DNA of 64,000 nt from Heliocidaris erythrogramma (taxonomy: Eukaryota; Echinodermata; Echinoidea; Camarodonta; Echinometridae): contig CM046853.1 in the NCBI GenBank assembly GCA_025617745.1, positions 15,419,174-15,483,173 on the forward strand, given 5' to 3'. The notes under the pieces are model-generated. The model searched no databases. It was given only the letters and a program-made list of their open reading frames with translations, and was not told the origin of the DNA. How positions within the stretch are numbered: the stretch's first letter is position 1; every line of letters begins with the position of its first letter. The translations under genes and the position numbers were made by a program. Shown piece after piece: positions 12,728 to 24,196 of this stretch.

Positions 12728-13480
12728 CTGACAATGAAACAGCGTTCACACGGTTTCTAAACTGTGTGACACACCTGTTGTGACCTAACATACTGATAGC
12801 TAGATTGCAAGCTCCTTCATATGACTTCACAGATTTTGGAACACTTTTATAATTTTGAAAATGTGAACACACTGCGTTTACACGGTTGTTTTTTTACACT
12901 GCATGGCAGAGTGTGCCACCATGTTCTCAGAGAGAACCAGGCATTACCCGATCCTCGATATGACTGCAGTGCAGATTTTGGAACACTTTTAGTCTTGACA
13001 ATGCAAGCACGCTGTGTCCAAGCTATATCCATACCCTGTGGCCACATGAAAAATCACGAAGATTAAGCTCCTCATTGCATTTACAGAGCGAATTTGAAAC
13101 ACGTAATGTTAACGCAATGTTCACACTGTATGATAAAGTATAACACACTGTACCACAGCGTGATACATTCTGGCTACGTACAGAGAGAATTCAACGCGAG
13201 GTTGCATTCCCCTCAGTATAAAGATTTCAGATCAATTTTTAAACACTTTCATAGTGTTGGCAATGTAAAAGCGCTGTGTTCACACTGTTCCTCAATATGT
13301 TACAATGACAATCATGACCTCACTGTGTGTTATGACACAGTATGACAAACAGTGATCGCAGAGATAAACAGTATGGTCACTGAGCGGATCTGGAACACTT
13401 TCATAGTCATGACAATGTGAAAGCACCGTGGTCATGCCGTAATTTATGACACAATGTGACACATTTTAAAGAGAAGGTTG
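12728..13480. repeat. Degenerate tandem repeat, period roughly 140 bp
   Basis: A core like GATTTTGGAACACTTTTAT followed by TTGACAATGTGAAAGCAC, then TTCACACTGT, recurs near 12832, 12972, 13086, 13225 and 13384, with a weaker copy near 13900. Spacing is 115-160 bp, so this is an old satellite-like array. The LINE appears to have inserted in it. Confidence 0.55.
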
Positions 13481-15267
13481 AGTTCTGGGAAATGTAAAAA
13501 ATAAACTGTGAGCTTTCTCATTCGTTTTAGTACGAGTTCGGAAGAACATCATAGTAGAAATGTCTCCTGAAAAGTATTGCTCTTCAAATGCCCTCATATT
13601 CGAAATATGAGAGGAAAGAGCTGAATTGTTCTGGCCGAACATTCATGCCACTTGTGTGTGCAGTCCCATATACCCATTTCTATGTGCAGTGCAAGTGCTT
13701 TTCAGCAAGACTGGGTAATATTCTTATCATGTTGATGGTTCCAAATCCTTACAGTATACACCAATTCTTATGTTGACATGGTCATTCTATCCCACTTGCT
13801 TTGAGTTTCTTTCACAATGAAATTGCATGACCAGAACTCAACTTTACCTTTTACGAGAGGGATAACCACGAAGTTCAAGCTTCTTAGTGTAACCACAGGG
13901 CGGATTTCGAACACAATCTTAGTGAACGAGTTAATACGGTTTAGACCTCAGTTACATGTAGCACGACTTCAAAACGATGCCACATTGACCGACTTTTGGC
14001 CATTTGGGATGATTTAAATTTTTGTTCGGTCTGTTACCGGTTTAGTGTCGGTCTTGTCGGTGTGACGGAGCTCTTACACGCTGTTTTCATATCCATGACA
14101 TGGTGAGTTCAATTTCCGAAAGGAATATAATGTGGGTCCAATCATGAACCTGATAAAAAAAGATGTCGCTGTTGGATGTAATGATTATAACATCAACCAA
14201 AACCTTGCCAAATGTAAAACTCATTTTCTTAATTGCTTATTTTGTGCAAAATTATGGTCGGGCAAATCTCCCAATGACTTCAATTGAAACTGAAAAATGT
14301 AGGAAATTGCACTCATCATCAAATACAAATTTATGATATTTCCACACTAAGCAGCCAAATGAAAAACAATAGTCGGAAATTTGACAATCCATAAGCCCTT
14401 CGTCACTGTGGCGACAACGTTTTACTAATTTTTCTGTTAAGAGGCAGAGAAGGTGCATTCGTTCAGAAGGGCGATATTTTCTTAAAAGACTCTTTTCTTA
14501 AAAGATTCGTAAATACGCCTACAGTGAGAATGATAAAACCCTGAGCGAATGGAACCATAAATATGATTTAGGGGAATAAATTTCTCTTAAATATCTCTAT
14601 TGTCATTAGAATAAAATTGTTAAGAATTCCGTTTGTATACAAAGAAATATTTGTTCTTAATACAAAATGTATCATCGTCAACGTAACAATTCAAAATTAG
14701 TCATTGCTCTCAACTTTATGACACTCTATTTGTCTTTGTTTCTCATCTGATCATTTTCTTCTCCCGTTGCTTCTTCTATATCTTCTATTCCCACCCATCC
14801 CCTTCCTCATATCATAATTTAATTCCAATTCAGAGCTGAGGCCCAATCACATATAAGTTTGATATAAATGTCAACTATAAATCTCAACTGTCTATTGCAA
14901 CTGCTAAAATAATAAATAGGCGATCGCAAATTAAAGATTGATTAGAGAACTTGCATTTGCTTTTAATTAATCCCAACGCTGAATGAGAAGCCCCGTTGTC
15001 ATTTCCCAGACGAAAGCACATAATATATACAGCACACGCAAGCACACTAGAACCTCACACCCTCATAAACACACCCACAAACCAATACCAGTAAGTTTTT
15101 CTCTTTAAGAGTCCATTGTAGCAATCAAGCTCTGGAGCTGCTAGGATCAAATAATTCCTTGAAGGAATCGTATGTAGCTGGAAGAACAGTACTCCATGCA
15201 GTATAGCCCTATTAGGTGGGTTGATAAAAGTTGTTGAGCAAAACGGTTAGTTATAGTACTTCCGCAA
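13481..15267. other. Intergenic, 3' flank of Kazal gene 1
   Basis: No supported gene is present. It includes a last weak satellite core near 13900 and the presumed 3' UTR of the gene ending at 15268. The nearest minus-strand ATTAAA-type signals are near 14958 and 14818; I see no AATAAA close to the stop. Confidence 0.5.
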
Positions 15268-15575
15268 TCAAGGACCTGCTGTCGATGTATCTATACAGTA
15301 GCCCATATAGAGAATACTTTCAGTTGGTGATATGATGCCTTGACACCGTACCCAGTTAAAAGTGCACGCGTTTTGATATGTCCCCACCGTAGTACAGACT
15401 GGCTCTAAGACCAGCTCACATGTCGGTGGACATGGGATCTGTGTAGTTACCACGGGAGCGGCTGTGGTCGTCTCCGTTGTCGTCTCCGTTGTCGTTCTCC
15501 TCGTCGTCTTCCTAGTGGTAGTAGGAGCTGGAGTAACCCTGACAGTTGTTGGTCGTCGCCTTGTAGTAGGAACTC
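15268..15575 (-). CDS. Kazal gene 1 exon 3: Thr-rich linker and second Kazal
   Basis: After the TTTTCAG acceptor come about 35 residues of Thr/Arg/Pro (TTTRKTTRRTTTETTTETTT), then Kazal spacing C-x3-C-x7-C-x9-C-x6-C-x15-C with CELVLEPVC around the reactive loop, which puts Leu at P1. By family knowledge this favours chymotrypsin-, elastase- or subtilisin-like targets. The stop follows ten codons after the last Cys. Confidence 0.85.
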
Positions 15576-17588
15576 CTGAAAACAAACGATTAAACTTTAT
15601 CATCACTATGACGTTTTGAGGAAGTGTCCGGTTAAAATCGATCTATGTTTGTGGGTAATTGTCATGCACTAGCGGCTATAAGGTGTCGAAACTAATTTTG
15701 AATAAAAATATTTTCAATAAAAACGATATCCCATTTCGCGAAGTGCTTTATATAAAATTGTTATTTACTTTTGTATTTATATTTCACGTGTGGTAGACGA
15801 GTGGTTTGAAAACTTCCCTGGAGATGGGAAGGTCGTGGGTTCGAACTCTGGCGTTGCATTACTGTCCTTTGGCAAGACATTAATCTACATTGTCACTCTC
15901 CACCCAGATGTTAAATGGGTACCGGCGGGAAGGAATTCCTTGAATGCTTGTGAGCGCTGAAATCTCAGCTAGTTAGAGCTATAAGCACCTTGCGTGTTGG
16001 ACATGAGCGCTGTATGAATATATATCGTTGTTGTTGTTGTTATTATTGTTAATTAATATTATTATTGTTATTATCATTATCCCAAAGTCACTAGCTCACT
16101 TTACAGATCAACTTTTTTCTACTATTTTCTACATATTATTTTCCTACGTAACTACCAATGTACATATATATTAGTAAACGAAGAAGCTTGACTGGGGATG
16201 AATTTTTAATTTGTAAACAAATCTTTAGGCATTTTACTCCCAGTGTTAAAGATCGTATGCTCGATCTGTAATGAAAAAAACACATATATATTCGCCTATC
16301 TATCTATCAGTTCCATTTCATCGTCTTTTTCTGTTTCTCTCTCAATAAATATGTCAAGATATGTTATGGCATATTGACCACATACTTTTCGGTGTTACAG
16401 GTTGTCGTCTCATACAGGCTCCATAATGTGCTATGTTCCAGTAAAGAGTAGCTCCTGCTGCACAGGCGTGTTGCCGTAAAAAACATGGTGATCTATATGT
16501 TTGCCTGTTGTTCCCACATACGGTCAAAGTCGGAGATGGGTTCTGTGGACAATAGCGAGGACAATTGCTGTCTTGCACTGTAAGAAAGAAAAGAAAGAAG
16601 TGAAACACTTTCTCATTTTGTCTGAGTAAATTATTATCTGATACATAGGAAGAATAATTTATGGTGCAACTTGGCACAACAAAATTTTGAAGTGTGTCCT
16701 ATTGGTTTGATAATGCAGTGAAGATGCCACTGATTTAAGGTACAAAATTAAACTACATTTTAAATATGTATAAGTACCGTATTTACATAAATAAAGGCAT
16801 GCGAAGTATGAACATTATTAGACAATGCCTCCTAATTACGTGTTATTATGCAGAATCCTTATCCAGGAGTGTTGCTAGAAATTGTTAAAGGGGAGGGAAA
16901 CAAACTTTGCTGATATTGCTGTAAAATCCATCCTTAAAGGGGAAGTCCACCCTGATTACAAGTTGGTTTGAAAAAAAATGAAGAAACAGATCACTGAAGG
17001 TTTTAGCAAAATCGGATAAGAAAATTATGAATTTTTGAAGTTGTAATCAATCAAACACAAATTGGCAACTCCGTGACGTCTCTTGTGAGCTCCTCTCCCA
17101 TTTGCTCTGTACCCCCAAAATAATTAATTTCCATTTTCTCTGAAGAAAATATTGAAAAATGCATGCACCTTATATAATCATTGTTTATATATTTTTTTCA
17201 CAAAATCTGTATGAAACAAATCTGGAATGGAGCTCGCAAGATCCGTCACCCAGTTGCCAATTTGTGTTTGATTGATTACAAATTCAAAATTTCATAAATT
17301 TCTTATTTCTCATCGGATTCTGCCTCTTTTAAATCCAACTTGTAATCAGGGTGGACTTTCCCTTTTAGTCCTCATATAAAGTTTTGCTGGATAAAGAAAG
17401 ACAGTAATGCCGTTACATTAGCACCCAGCCCAGCCCGTGTAGCTGTACACCTGCCCCTAATCCTTACCCGGGGCTTCTTCCTCTGAGCTGTCATTGGTCC
17501 CCTGACTCTCCTCACTGTCATTGTCTGCGTTGCCATGGAGAATGATGCACGACAGGATGATGAAAACGTACACAGATGACCTCTTCAT
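15268..17588 (-). CDS. Kazal gene 1: secreted acidic two-Kazal protein
   Basis: Three exons (17468-17588, 16386-16577, 15268-15575) join in phase 1 at both junctions to give 621 nt, 206 aa plus stop. Exon 1 begins MKRSSVYVFIILSC (signal peptide) and continues with a Ser/Glu-rich acidic linker. Exon 2 is a six-Cys Kazal domain. Exon 3 holds a Thr/Arg/Pro linker, likely O-glycosylated, and a second Kazal domain before the stop. Kazal domains are known as tight inhibitors of serine proteases, acting outside cells; inhibition here is inferred. A splice acceptor-like TTCTAG 14 bases before the ATG suggests an upstream non-coding exon. Layout and phases match the 3' half of Kazal gene 2, so the two are probably paralogues; gene 1 lacks the acidic exon array. 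Confidence 0.8.
15785..16080 (+). mobile_element. tRNA-derived SINE in Kazal gene 1 intron
   Basis: The head has a pol III box A (TGGTAGACGAGTGG, 15791-15804) and box B (GGTTCGAACTC, 15838-15848) at tRNA-like spacing. The body contains TTGGCAAGACATTAATCTAC and AAATGGGTACCGGCGGGAAG, and the tail is GTT/ATT repeats. The same body is found at 8130-8325 and 29838-30105. It lies between the two Kazal exons, opposite to the gene. Confidence 0.85.
16386..16577 (-). CDS. Kazal gene 1 exon 2: first Kazal domain
   Basis: A pyrimidine-rich acceptor (TTTCTTACAG) and the donor A|GTATGT bound a 192-nt exon in phase 1-1. Cysteine spacing is C-x3-C-x10-C-x9-C-x6-C-x14-C, the agrin/follistatin-type Kazal pattern with a longer C2-C3 loop than the usual seven. 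The residue in the P1 position would be Gln, unusual for an inhibitor. Another in-frame donor (GTAACA) was dismissed because it breaks phase with exon 3. Confidence 0.8.
16937..17365. mobile_element. TA-flanked foldback MITE (family A)
   Basis: Long inverted repeats of about 120 bp: the left begins AAGGGGAAGTCCACCCTGAT and the right, reverse-complemented, begins AAGGGAAAGTCCACCCTGAT one base further in. Both arms share ATTACAAGTTGG and, near the centre, CAAACACAAATTGGCAACT. TA dinucleotides flank the ends, suggesting a Tc1/mariner-like origin. It lies in the first intron of Kazal gene 1 and codes for nothing. Confidence 0.8.
17468..17588 (-). CDS. Kazal gene 1 exon 1: signal peptide and acidic linker
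   Basis: The ATG at 17588 is the first in-frame start and is followed by a clear hydrophobic core (VYVFIILSCIIL). The cleaved product would begin in an acidic segment (DNDSEESQGTNDSSEEEAP). The donor G|GTAAGG is strong, phase 1. A 993-bp foldback element begins 79 bases upstream of the ATG, which must constrain or disrupt the promoter or 5' UTR intron. Confidence 0.8.
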
Positions 17589-18120
17589 CTCTCCAGTACC
17601 CTAGAACGTAGATCTGGGGGGTAGTAATCAGATAATTAAAACAAATATTATCTATAGGGCTAGTTAAAGGGCAATCCTACCTTTGTAATAATTTGATTAG
17701 TGTGAAAGCAGAAATTCAGAGAAGCAGATAGTTGAAAGTTTGAATGAAATCCGACAAGCAATAAGAAAGTCACGATTTTATAAAAGTAGTAATCACTATA
17801 TAATATGCATGGGTATCGGACAGTCACTGTGATGTAGCCGGCAGTCAACTTTCCCATTCTCTCCAACATAAAAAAGACTAAAATGTCAAGTTTTCAAACT
17901 TTATAACTCAGTGCGATCTTTTTTCTTTTTTTCTTTTCTTTGCTTTTTTTTTTTTTTTTTTTTTTTTCTTTTTTTTTTTTTTTTTCTTTTTTTTTGGTTG
18001 GGGGGGGGGGTGACCTATAACAATATGATATCTACAATATATTTTGAGAAAAGGGGCTCAGGAAAAAAATGGACTTTAATGATATTTTGGTGTCCGACAA
18101 ATGGGAGAGTGGACCGGGAA

Positions 18121-18478
18121 GCGAACTTTTTTTTCCCACGAACTTTTTGTCACCATCGTCCTTGACGCATGCGCAACTTTGAAATAGCCCTACAATGCTT
18201 GGAGTTGGATGGGGTTTCAAAGTTTCATCCTACTTTTAGTAAAAAAAAATACAAGACGTTATTTTTGTAATGTCCAAACTGAGAGTCGAACCCACATACC
18301 TCAGGTTATATGTCCGAGGGCTAACGCATCTCGCCACAGGAAGACGCTGGGAGCAACCGTCATTATATCGCTTACGGAATAAACCCTATGATTGGAAATT
18401 TATTTAGATCGGAAAGGATCAGGTGCGCATGCGCCAGGGAGGACAGGGACAAAAAGTTCGTGGGAAAAAAAATTTAGC
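18121..18478. mobile_element. Mutator-like MITE with tRNA-like core
   Basis: Terminal inverted repeats of about 55 bp share TTTTTTTTCCCACGAAC and GCGCATGCGC-type blocks. Outer ends are GCGAAC and GCTAAA. Perfect 9-bp direct repeats GACCGGGAA flank it (18112-18120 and 18479-18487). Long TIRs with a 9-bp duplication are the hallmark of Mutator-like elements. It sits inside foldback element B, so it is the younger insertion. The middle carries a degenerate tRNA-like sequence on the minus strand. Confidence 0.8.
18274..18358 (-). other. tRNA-like segment inside the Mutator-like MITE
   Basis: Read on the minus strand it contains TGGCGAGATGCGTTAGC (box A-like, 18320-18336), a possible anticodon stem CTCGG/CTGAG, and GGGTTCGACTC (box B-like, about 18284-18294). 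Cloverleaf pairing is incomplete: the anticodon loop is nine bases and the T stem has mismatches. I call it a tRNA-derived pol III relic, not a tRNA gene. Confidence 0.5.
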
Positions 18479-18659
18479 GACCGGGAATACATCACAATCA
18501 ATGCACTAAATTGCCAGTTTGAGATTCGCAAAGATGTAGTGATCTCATTTTTCAAATATTCATAACTTTCTTATTCTTTCCCCGATTTTTTTTCAAACTT
18601 TCACCATCCCTTTTCTCCTTTCAAACAAATCAGCCTTTTACCAAGGTTGGATTGCCCGT

Positions 18660-21600
18660 TAATCATATTGGTGTAGTGACACCGTTATGAAGACGTTTTG
18701 AAGAAAAATGTAAAAATGTGTTAAATAGCTTTCAGGGAAAGACATCGAGACGTCAAAATAATGTAGTCATGTGAATCACGCTATTTATAGCCAGTTTTCC
18801 TGAAACTTAATTATTTGCCATTGATGTTGTGGGTGTAATTTAGCCTCTGGTCTAGTTTTGAAGGGAAATAAGGTCTGTCATAATGATAAGCTATTTTTTT
18901 TCTTATAAACTTTGACTGCTACCAAAGCAATAAATGAAACTATAATGAGAATCATCTCGAGCCAATATAAAACACTGAGATATATTTTGACCTGTTGACA
19001 AAAGGATCTTAAGCAAAACGTCAATTATGACTAAGTTTCGATAATACATGACTAAGGAACTCATGAGCGTTAAAAACGCCTCTCAGGTTTGAATGATTAA
19101 ACACATCTCAGCGACAGCGGACATGAATTTATCTATGATTCAGCGATTCATACCGGTCTAGTCGTACTAAACACAAACAGGGATTGAAAACCAAATCACA
19201 AGAGAGTTCATACATTCACTCACTTTCACATTGCTGTTGTGATGACAGTTTTTAAAAACTCTTTTGTTTCTGACTACCCGACGAAAGGCCCCTCGGAAAA
19301 TGTGTTCTCTGTTTCTTTCTATGCATGTCACTGGATGGATTAGACGATTTTCGAGGAATCTTACAAATTTGATGATTATTAAAAAAGGAAAATTTACATA
19401 TTAATTTGTATTTACCATATGATGTTAAAATCAATTTTGACAATGTAGTTAAATTAAGCGAATTGAAAGAGGAAAATGTGAAATGAATATGTAAAAAAGA
19501 TCATAATTAACAAGAATAAAGCAGATTTACATAATGCCATTTGGGAGAAATAAACACTACTATAATCACAATAACTGTGAATCATGGACTAAACAAGACA
19601 TTCAAGGTTTATTGATTAGCCAGAGACCACAACCCCAAATTTCATAATGTTTTGGCAAAAATTAGTATTTTGGGAAATTATTCATTCCGTAATTTCCGCG
19701 AATGTATTATATCAGTGTCTGCCAATCGAGAGGCTTGTCTCCCTTGCTTTGTCATACATTTACTGTTCATCATCGAGTTTACATGGCAGATAATAAGCGT
19801 TACTTTATTGTTAAAGACAGTGCCGGGATGATAATATAAACTTTTAAAAAGTTCTAAATCAACACCCTGACTAGTGTGTACGTTTATACTTAGTTTTCAT
19901 AGTGATATTAATCATATCCAGATTGGGGTTTTAATATAGTTATTTCATATCCTACTACATAAACAAAAACAAAGGACAATAATAAACTTCCAAATTACAT
20001 AAAAGAAGCACCCAATTACAATAATTTAAGGGCATCCCAAAATATATCTTTCTCAAACTTAAATTATGCTTATTGTAAACCATTTTTCTTTCTTTCTTTC
20101 CTTTTTTTTTTGTTTTCTCTCTCTCTTTCTCTTTCTTACTTCTTTTCATTGAAGCGCGTAGAGACATATAATGATTTGTGATATGCATTATACAAGAACT
20201 GCATATTATTATTAATTACTTGCGGGTAAAACTCATAATTATAATCTGCCTCATATCCTCTGAGAGTATAAACATGTTTTAATGGCAACCAAAATGTACA
20301 TGTAATTTTCTGAAGGGGTTAATGAAATCAGAATCAAATTAAGGCTATGAGACAAGTCATACACAAGTGAAGTTTAGACCAAGAAATGGTTATTTTAAGA
20401 GCACTTCATAGTAGTGAGATTTTCCAGTGCTCACTCAGGATTTGTATACATTCAAAATAAATATAATATTATACTTTTAATTGTGTAATTTAAAGATATT
20501 CTATACACTCTTATAAAGTACATAGCCTACTGTAACTTCTACAACGGTTGATGTAATTTTGTACACATCATTTATATACACACAAATATATTTACAATGC
20601 CGTACATTATTAACGATTAATTTCTAGAACTTTTAGATAGCTTTGTAATACATGTATGTGGATTTTTAAAGTAGTAACAAAAAAAGAAGTGTAATTTGGG
20701 AGCTGTGTAAGCGAATTGTGATATCTGTAGCTATTTTCGTCAACCCAGAAATTAACAATGATGTCAGAAAAGCTCATCAGTAGCCGTTGAAAAAAAAGTT
20801 TTATGGACTTATTTAGTAGTCTGACATGCATAAATCCAGCTGAAATCCTATTAAACTGATTCACCCTCCTCTGTAATCAATTTCAACCGAAATTAGTCCC
20901 GGATTTGGGCTTACGTCACGCTCAAATAAATGTCTTCCGCATTCACACGCGTCATCGAGGGCAACAGTGAGTAATGAAATTAAACAGTCACTCCATCATG
21001 TCAATTGTATAGTAATGAAGAGTATGTAACTAAACATTTAAATTTTGTTTTCTTTGTCTACGATATTTTTAAAGAGAATATTGCAGATTGAAGATATAGA
21101 CCCAAGCCTCGAAGGAAAAATGCCTTTGATATAAGGATTTTCAAAAAAATAAAATGAGACAATAGCGGCGCAAAAGATAATAAAATGATTGATAGAAATG
21201 CGATAGCATCCACTGTGTTTGAAGTAATCAAAACAAAATTTATATTAATTAATTACACATTAACGGAATGTGATTAAATGCATAAACCATATCCCTTCTA
21301 TATTTTCATTAGATATTGAAAGCTTGGACTGATAGTTTTCTGTTGTTTTGGATGGATTATTTTCTCTTTAAAAATTGTCACTTTAATCTCTGTTTCTTAA
21401 GAGTTACTAGATTATTCTTATTCTTATACTTCAATGCCCCTTTCCTTTCTGCCCTTGCCTATCCCCCCCCCCTCTCTCTCTCTCTCTCTATTTTGCAATA
21501 CTTACACATTCGGTTTAGAGTTATTTCCTTCATATCAAAACACTAAGAAATAAATTATTGCACTTTTCGAACATAGCAGTGAACATTATACGTGAGTTAT

Positions 21601-22508
21601 GGTATCAATTCATGCCTGGTAATGCGTATTATTTACGGTTGCCTTGTAAGATCATGTTGGTCTGTCTTGAATCTTTGGTCTATAGGCTACCTGAAATTCG
21701 ATGCTATCCTGAATCCTATTTTTCCGCAGTATTTGGAAACATATCTATATTCATTGTTTATAATATTCATGCCATCCAAATACTTCGGAATGGAGGATTG
21801 TGATGGTGTGGGTAGAAAACACCATAATACCAATCTTTTAAATCTGATTAAGATAATTATGATAAACATAATGACTTATGTCTTCTTAGTGTGCTTTCTT
21901 ATGGACGCCTTCTTGTAGTTGTTGCCGAATAAACACAAAACGATGTAAATGTCGGAATGCATTTAAACATGTACTTGAAGGATCAAAAGATTACGAACAG
22001 TCGTCTATTGTTTATATTGTTAAATTTGTATTATTCGTTTCTGATTACTTTAGGAGAGGGTGCTCTTTTATGACTGAGGCTCCGTGTAAATACACTCTCT
22101 CCAATATAAGCAATAAAACACAATATACGCAGCCGACAATGAAGGGCACAATAAATGATTTTGCCAACAGAATACAGTTACAACCTCCCTACCCCCATTT
22201 AATTCGTCTCTTTAGAACAATAACTACTACACTTTTTTCCAACCCTGTATCAAGGTATATAGCATTATAAACATGAGTAATGCAACAAAATACACGCAAC
22301 TGCCATAATCAGTACATCTTGACCGTTTGATAGAGGAAGCCATTGAAATTTGATCTTTTCATGAAACTAAAGAAACTTCTATGCCCCTCAAATCCACCCC
22401 TTATCCCGAACTTATCCTGATTTACATCCGCGTAGTAACGATGAAAAGTTCAGATAGGCCGAAATATGAATCCGTTCTTTGTTCTTTACAGTAATTGGCC
22501 TATACCTA
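18660..22508. other. Intergenic, no supported gene
   Basis: AT-rich sequence with short open frames in all phases, none with splice context, homology or a plausible signal peptide. Small TC/T tracts lie near 20085-20140 and 21465-21490. Confidence 0.5.
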
Positions 22509-22516
22509 TATAAAAC

Positions 22517-22987
22517 CACTGGCGTAGACAGGGGGGGGGGGCACAATGGGGTCATGACCCACCCCCCCCCCCCATTCAGCCCCTAACAAAAAGAGCGAGA
22601 GCGAAAAAGCGGGGAAAGTGAGAGAAAAAAGCCTAAAAAGGTGCTACGAAGAGGAAAATAACTCCCCCTCCCTGCACCCACCCCTGTTACATACAGTGCA
22701 ATATTGCATCCAAATAATTGAAAAGCAGTCAGGGCGTCGAACTAACTTTCCGCCTAAAACAAGGTGGTACAAGCCGTTATCTTTCTCTCAAATTTGCTAA
22801 AACGTTAGTGCTTTCGCGCTTCGCGCGGCAGGGGGGGGGGGGGAAACTCCCCATCCCTGCACCCCCCCCCCCCCCCCGGGAGCCTTCGCGTGCTCACAAC
22901 CGCCCCCTAAAATGAAATCCTGGCTACGCGGTTGGATCCTTCACGTCTGCCCCCCCCCCCTATTGAAAAATCCTGGCTACGCCACTG
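22517..22987. mobile_element. hAT MITE with perfect 8-bp target duplication
   Basis: TATAAAAC directly repeats at 22509-22516 and 22988-22995. The ends are inverted: the right end, reverse-complemented, reads CAGTGGCGTAGCCAGGAT and the left reads CACTGGCGTAGACAGGGG. An 8-bp duplication and CAGTGGCGTA-type ends are classic for non-autonomous hAT elements. The interior is rich in C and G runs. A second copy of the right-end motif (ATCCTGGCTACGC, about 22917-22930) lies just inside the terminus. Confidence 0.85.
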
Positions 22988-24150
22988 TATAAAACTAAGA
23001 TCGTGTTGTATGCACATTACGTGTCTTTCGCACAATTATATAAAAATGTCTCCTACGAAAGCCTACCTCCGTTTCTTGCCAATGATTTATGTTATATTGT
23101 ATGAACAGGTTTGTAATGTGCCAAGTGTATTACCTTTTTTGCCAAACCCATTGCATGCAAGGTGCACCGACATATAATGTTTCGAACTTGTACTAGATTA
23201 AATCGTAAAGAATAGAAAAAAGGGTGTGCAACGGCACTGCCTTTGATTCTCTATAAATAGATACTTAGAGATGCTTAGCAACGGAATATGTTTCAGCTCT
23301 GAACTGACGAGCGTAAAGATAAGAATTTGAGTACTATAACTCTAACTGATAACAATGTAGGGTCATGAGTTGCTCCTGCATGTCAGTATATTAGGTCGCC
23401 ACGAAAAAAAAATAATAATGAGTTGATAATTAAATTTAGATTGAGAATTTTCGACAAAGCTTTTACATATGATTTGAAAGAAAAAAGAAGTTTAAACATT
23501 TCATCTTATATAGCTGATAAAATGCACATTTTGTAACATCGTCAGTACACTTTAAAACATTGTAAATTTCAACTTAGAAAATAAAAAAAAGTAAAAGAAA
23601 CATGTCATCGCAGTCAGGACAAAAGTCAAAGAGTAATATCAAACTGCCAAACAGTATTAGTTATTAATCTAATAGATGACATATAAATATTTAAAAATAT
23701 ATAAGGTTGATGCTCACCAATCAGTCAGTTCAAATGATGATTGTAGACAATGAAAAATCAATTAGAAACCAACTACAGAAGTTTATGTTTGTTTGGATTC
23801 CTGGATTCTCTTCAGCGCGCGTGTACTAATCCTGACTTTGCGGATAAGTTGTGGTGCTCACAGTTCACAGCATCCTTTTGTAAATCTCTCCGAGGCCCTC
23901 CTTATATCATCGACCTTGCGAAACCAAAAAGGATTCCTCTTTGTTCATAGGACCAGGTTTGTGGTGAGAAAAATCGTATCGGGAAAGTTCCACTCGTTTG
24001 TCGACACTCGTTAGTGTATAGGTGCGTACTATGACGTGTTAACTCATTCCGTCTTATTATGTATACACAACAGCTGTTTGACGTTCACCCTAGTTTCTAG
24101 ATCATGAGTAATACTTGCATGTTACAATTTTCACTCGGTATACCCCCCCC

Positions 24151-24151
24151 C

Positions 24152-24195
<44 letters not shown>
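24151..24195. repeat. (TC)n microsatellite
   Basis: TC repeat immediately after a C-run. Confidence 0.9.

Positions 24196-24196
<1 letters not shown>

Larger units (their letters stand above)
17667..18659. mobile_element. TA-flanked foldback MITE (family B), with nested insert
   Basis: Left arm AAGGGCAATCCTACCTTTGT; right arm, reverse-complemented, CGGGCAATCCAACCTTGGTA. The arms stay similar for about 110 bp (TTGAAAGTTTGAATGAAATC against TGAAAGTTTGAAAAAAAATC). TA flanks both ends. The interior holds a T-run and a G-run (17930-18010) and a separate 358-bp element at 18121-18478. A single related arm lies at 38260-38374. Confidence 0.75.

Noticed and set aside
16373..16410. GTAACA donor as the end of Kazal gene 1 exon 2
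   Set aside because: It would leave phase 0, incompatible with the phase-1 acceptor of exon 3; GTATGT 13 bases further on fits.
18274..18358. Functional tRNA gene
   Set aside because: The anticodon loop is the wrong size and the T stem is mismatched; it lies inside a MITE.
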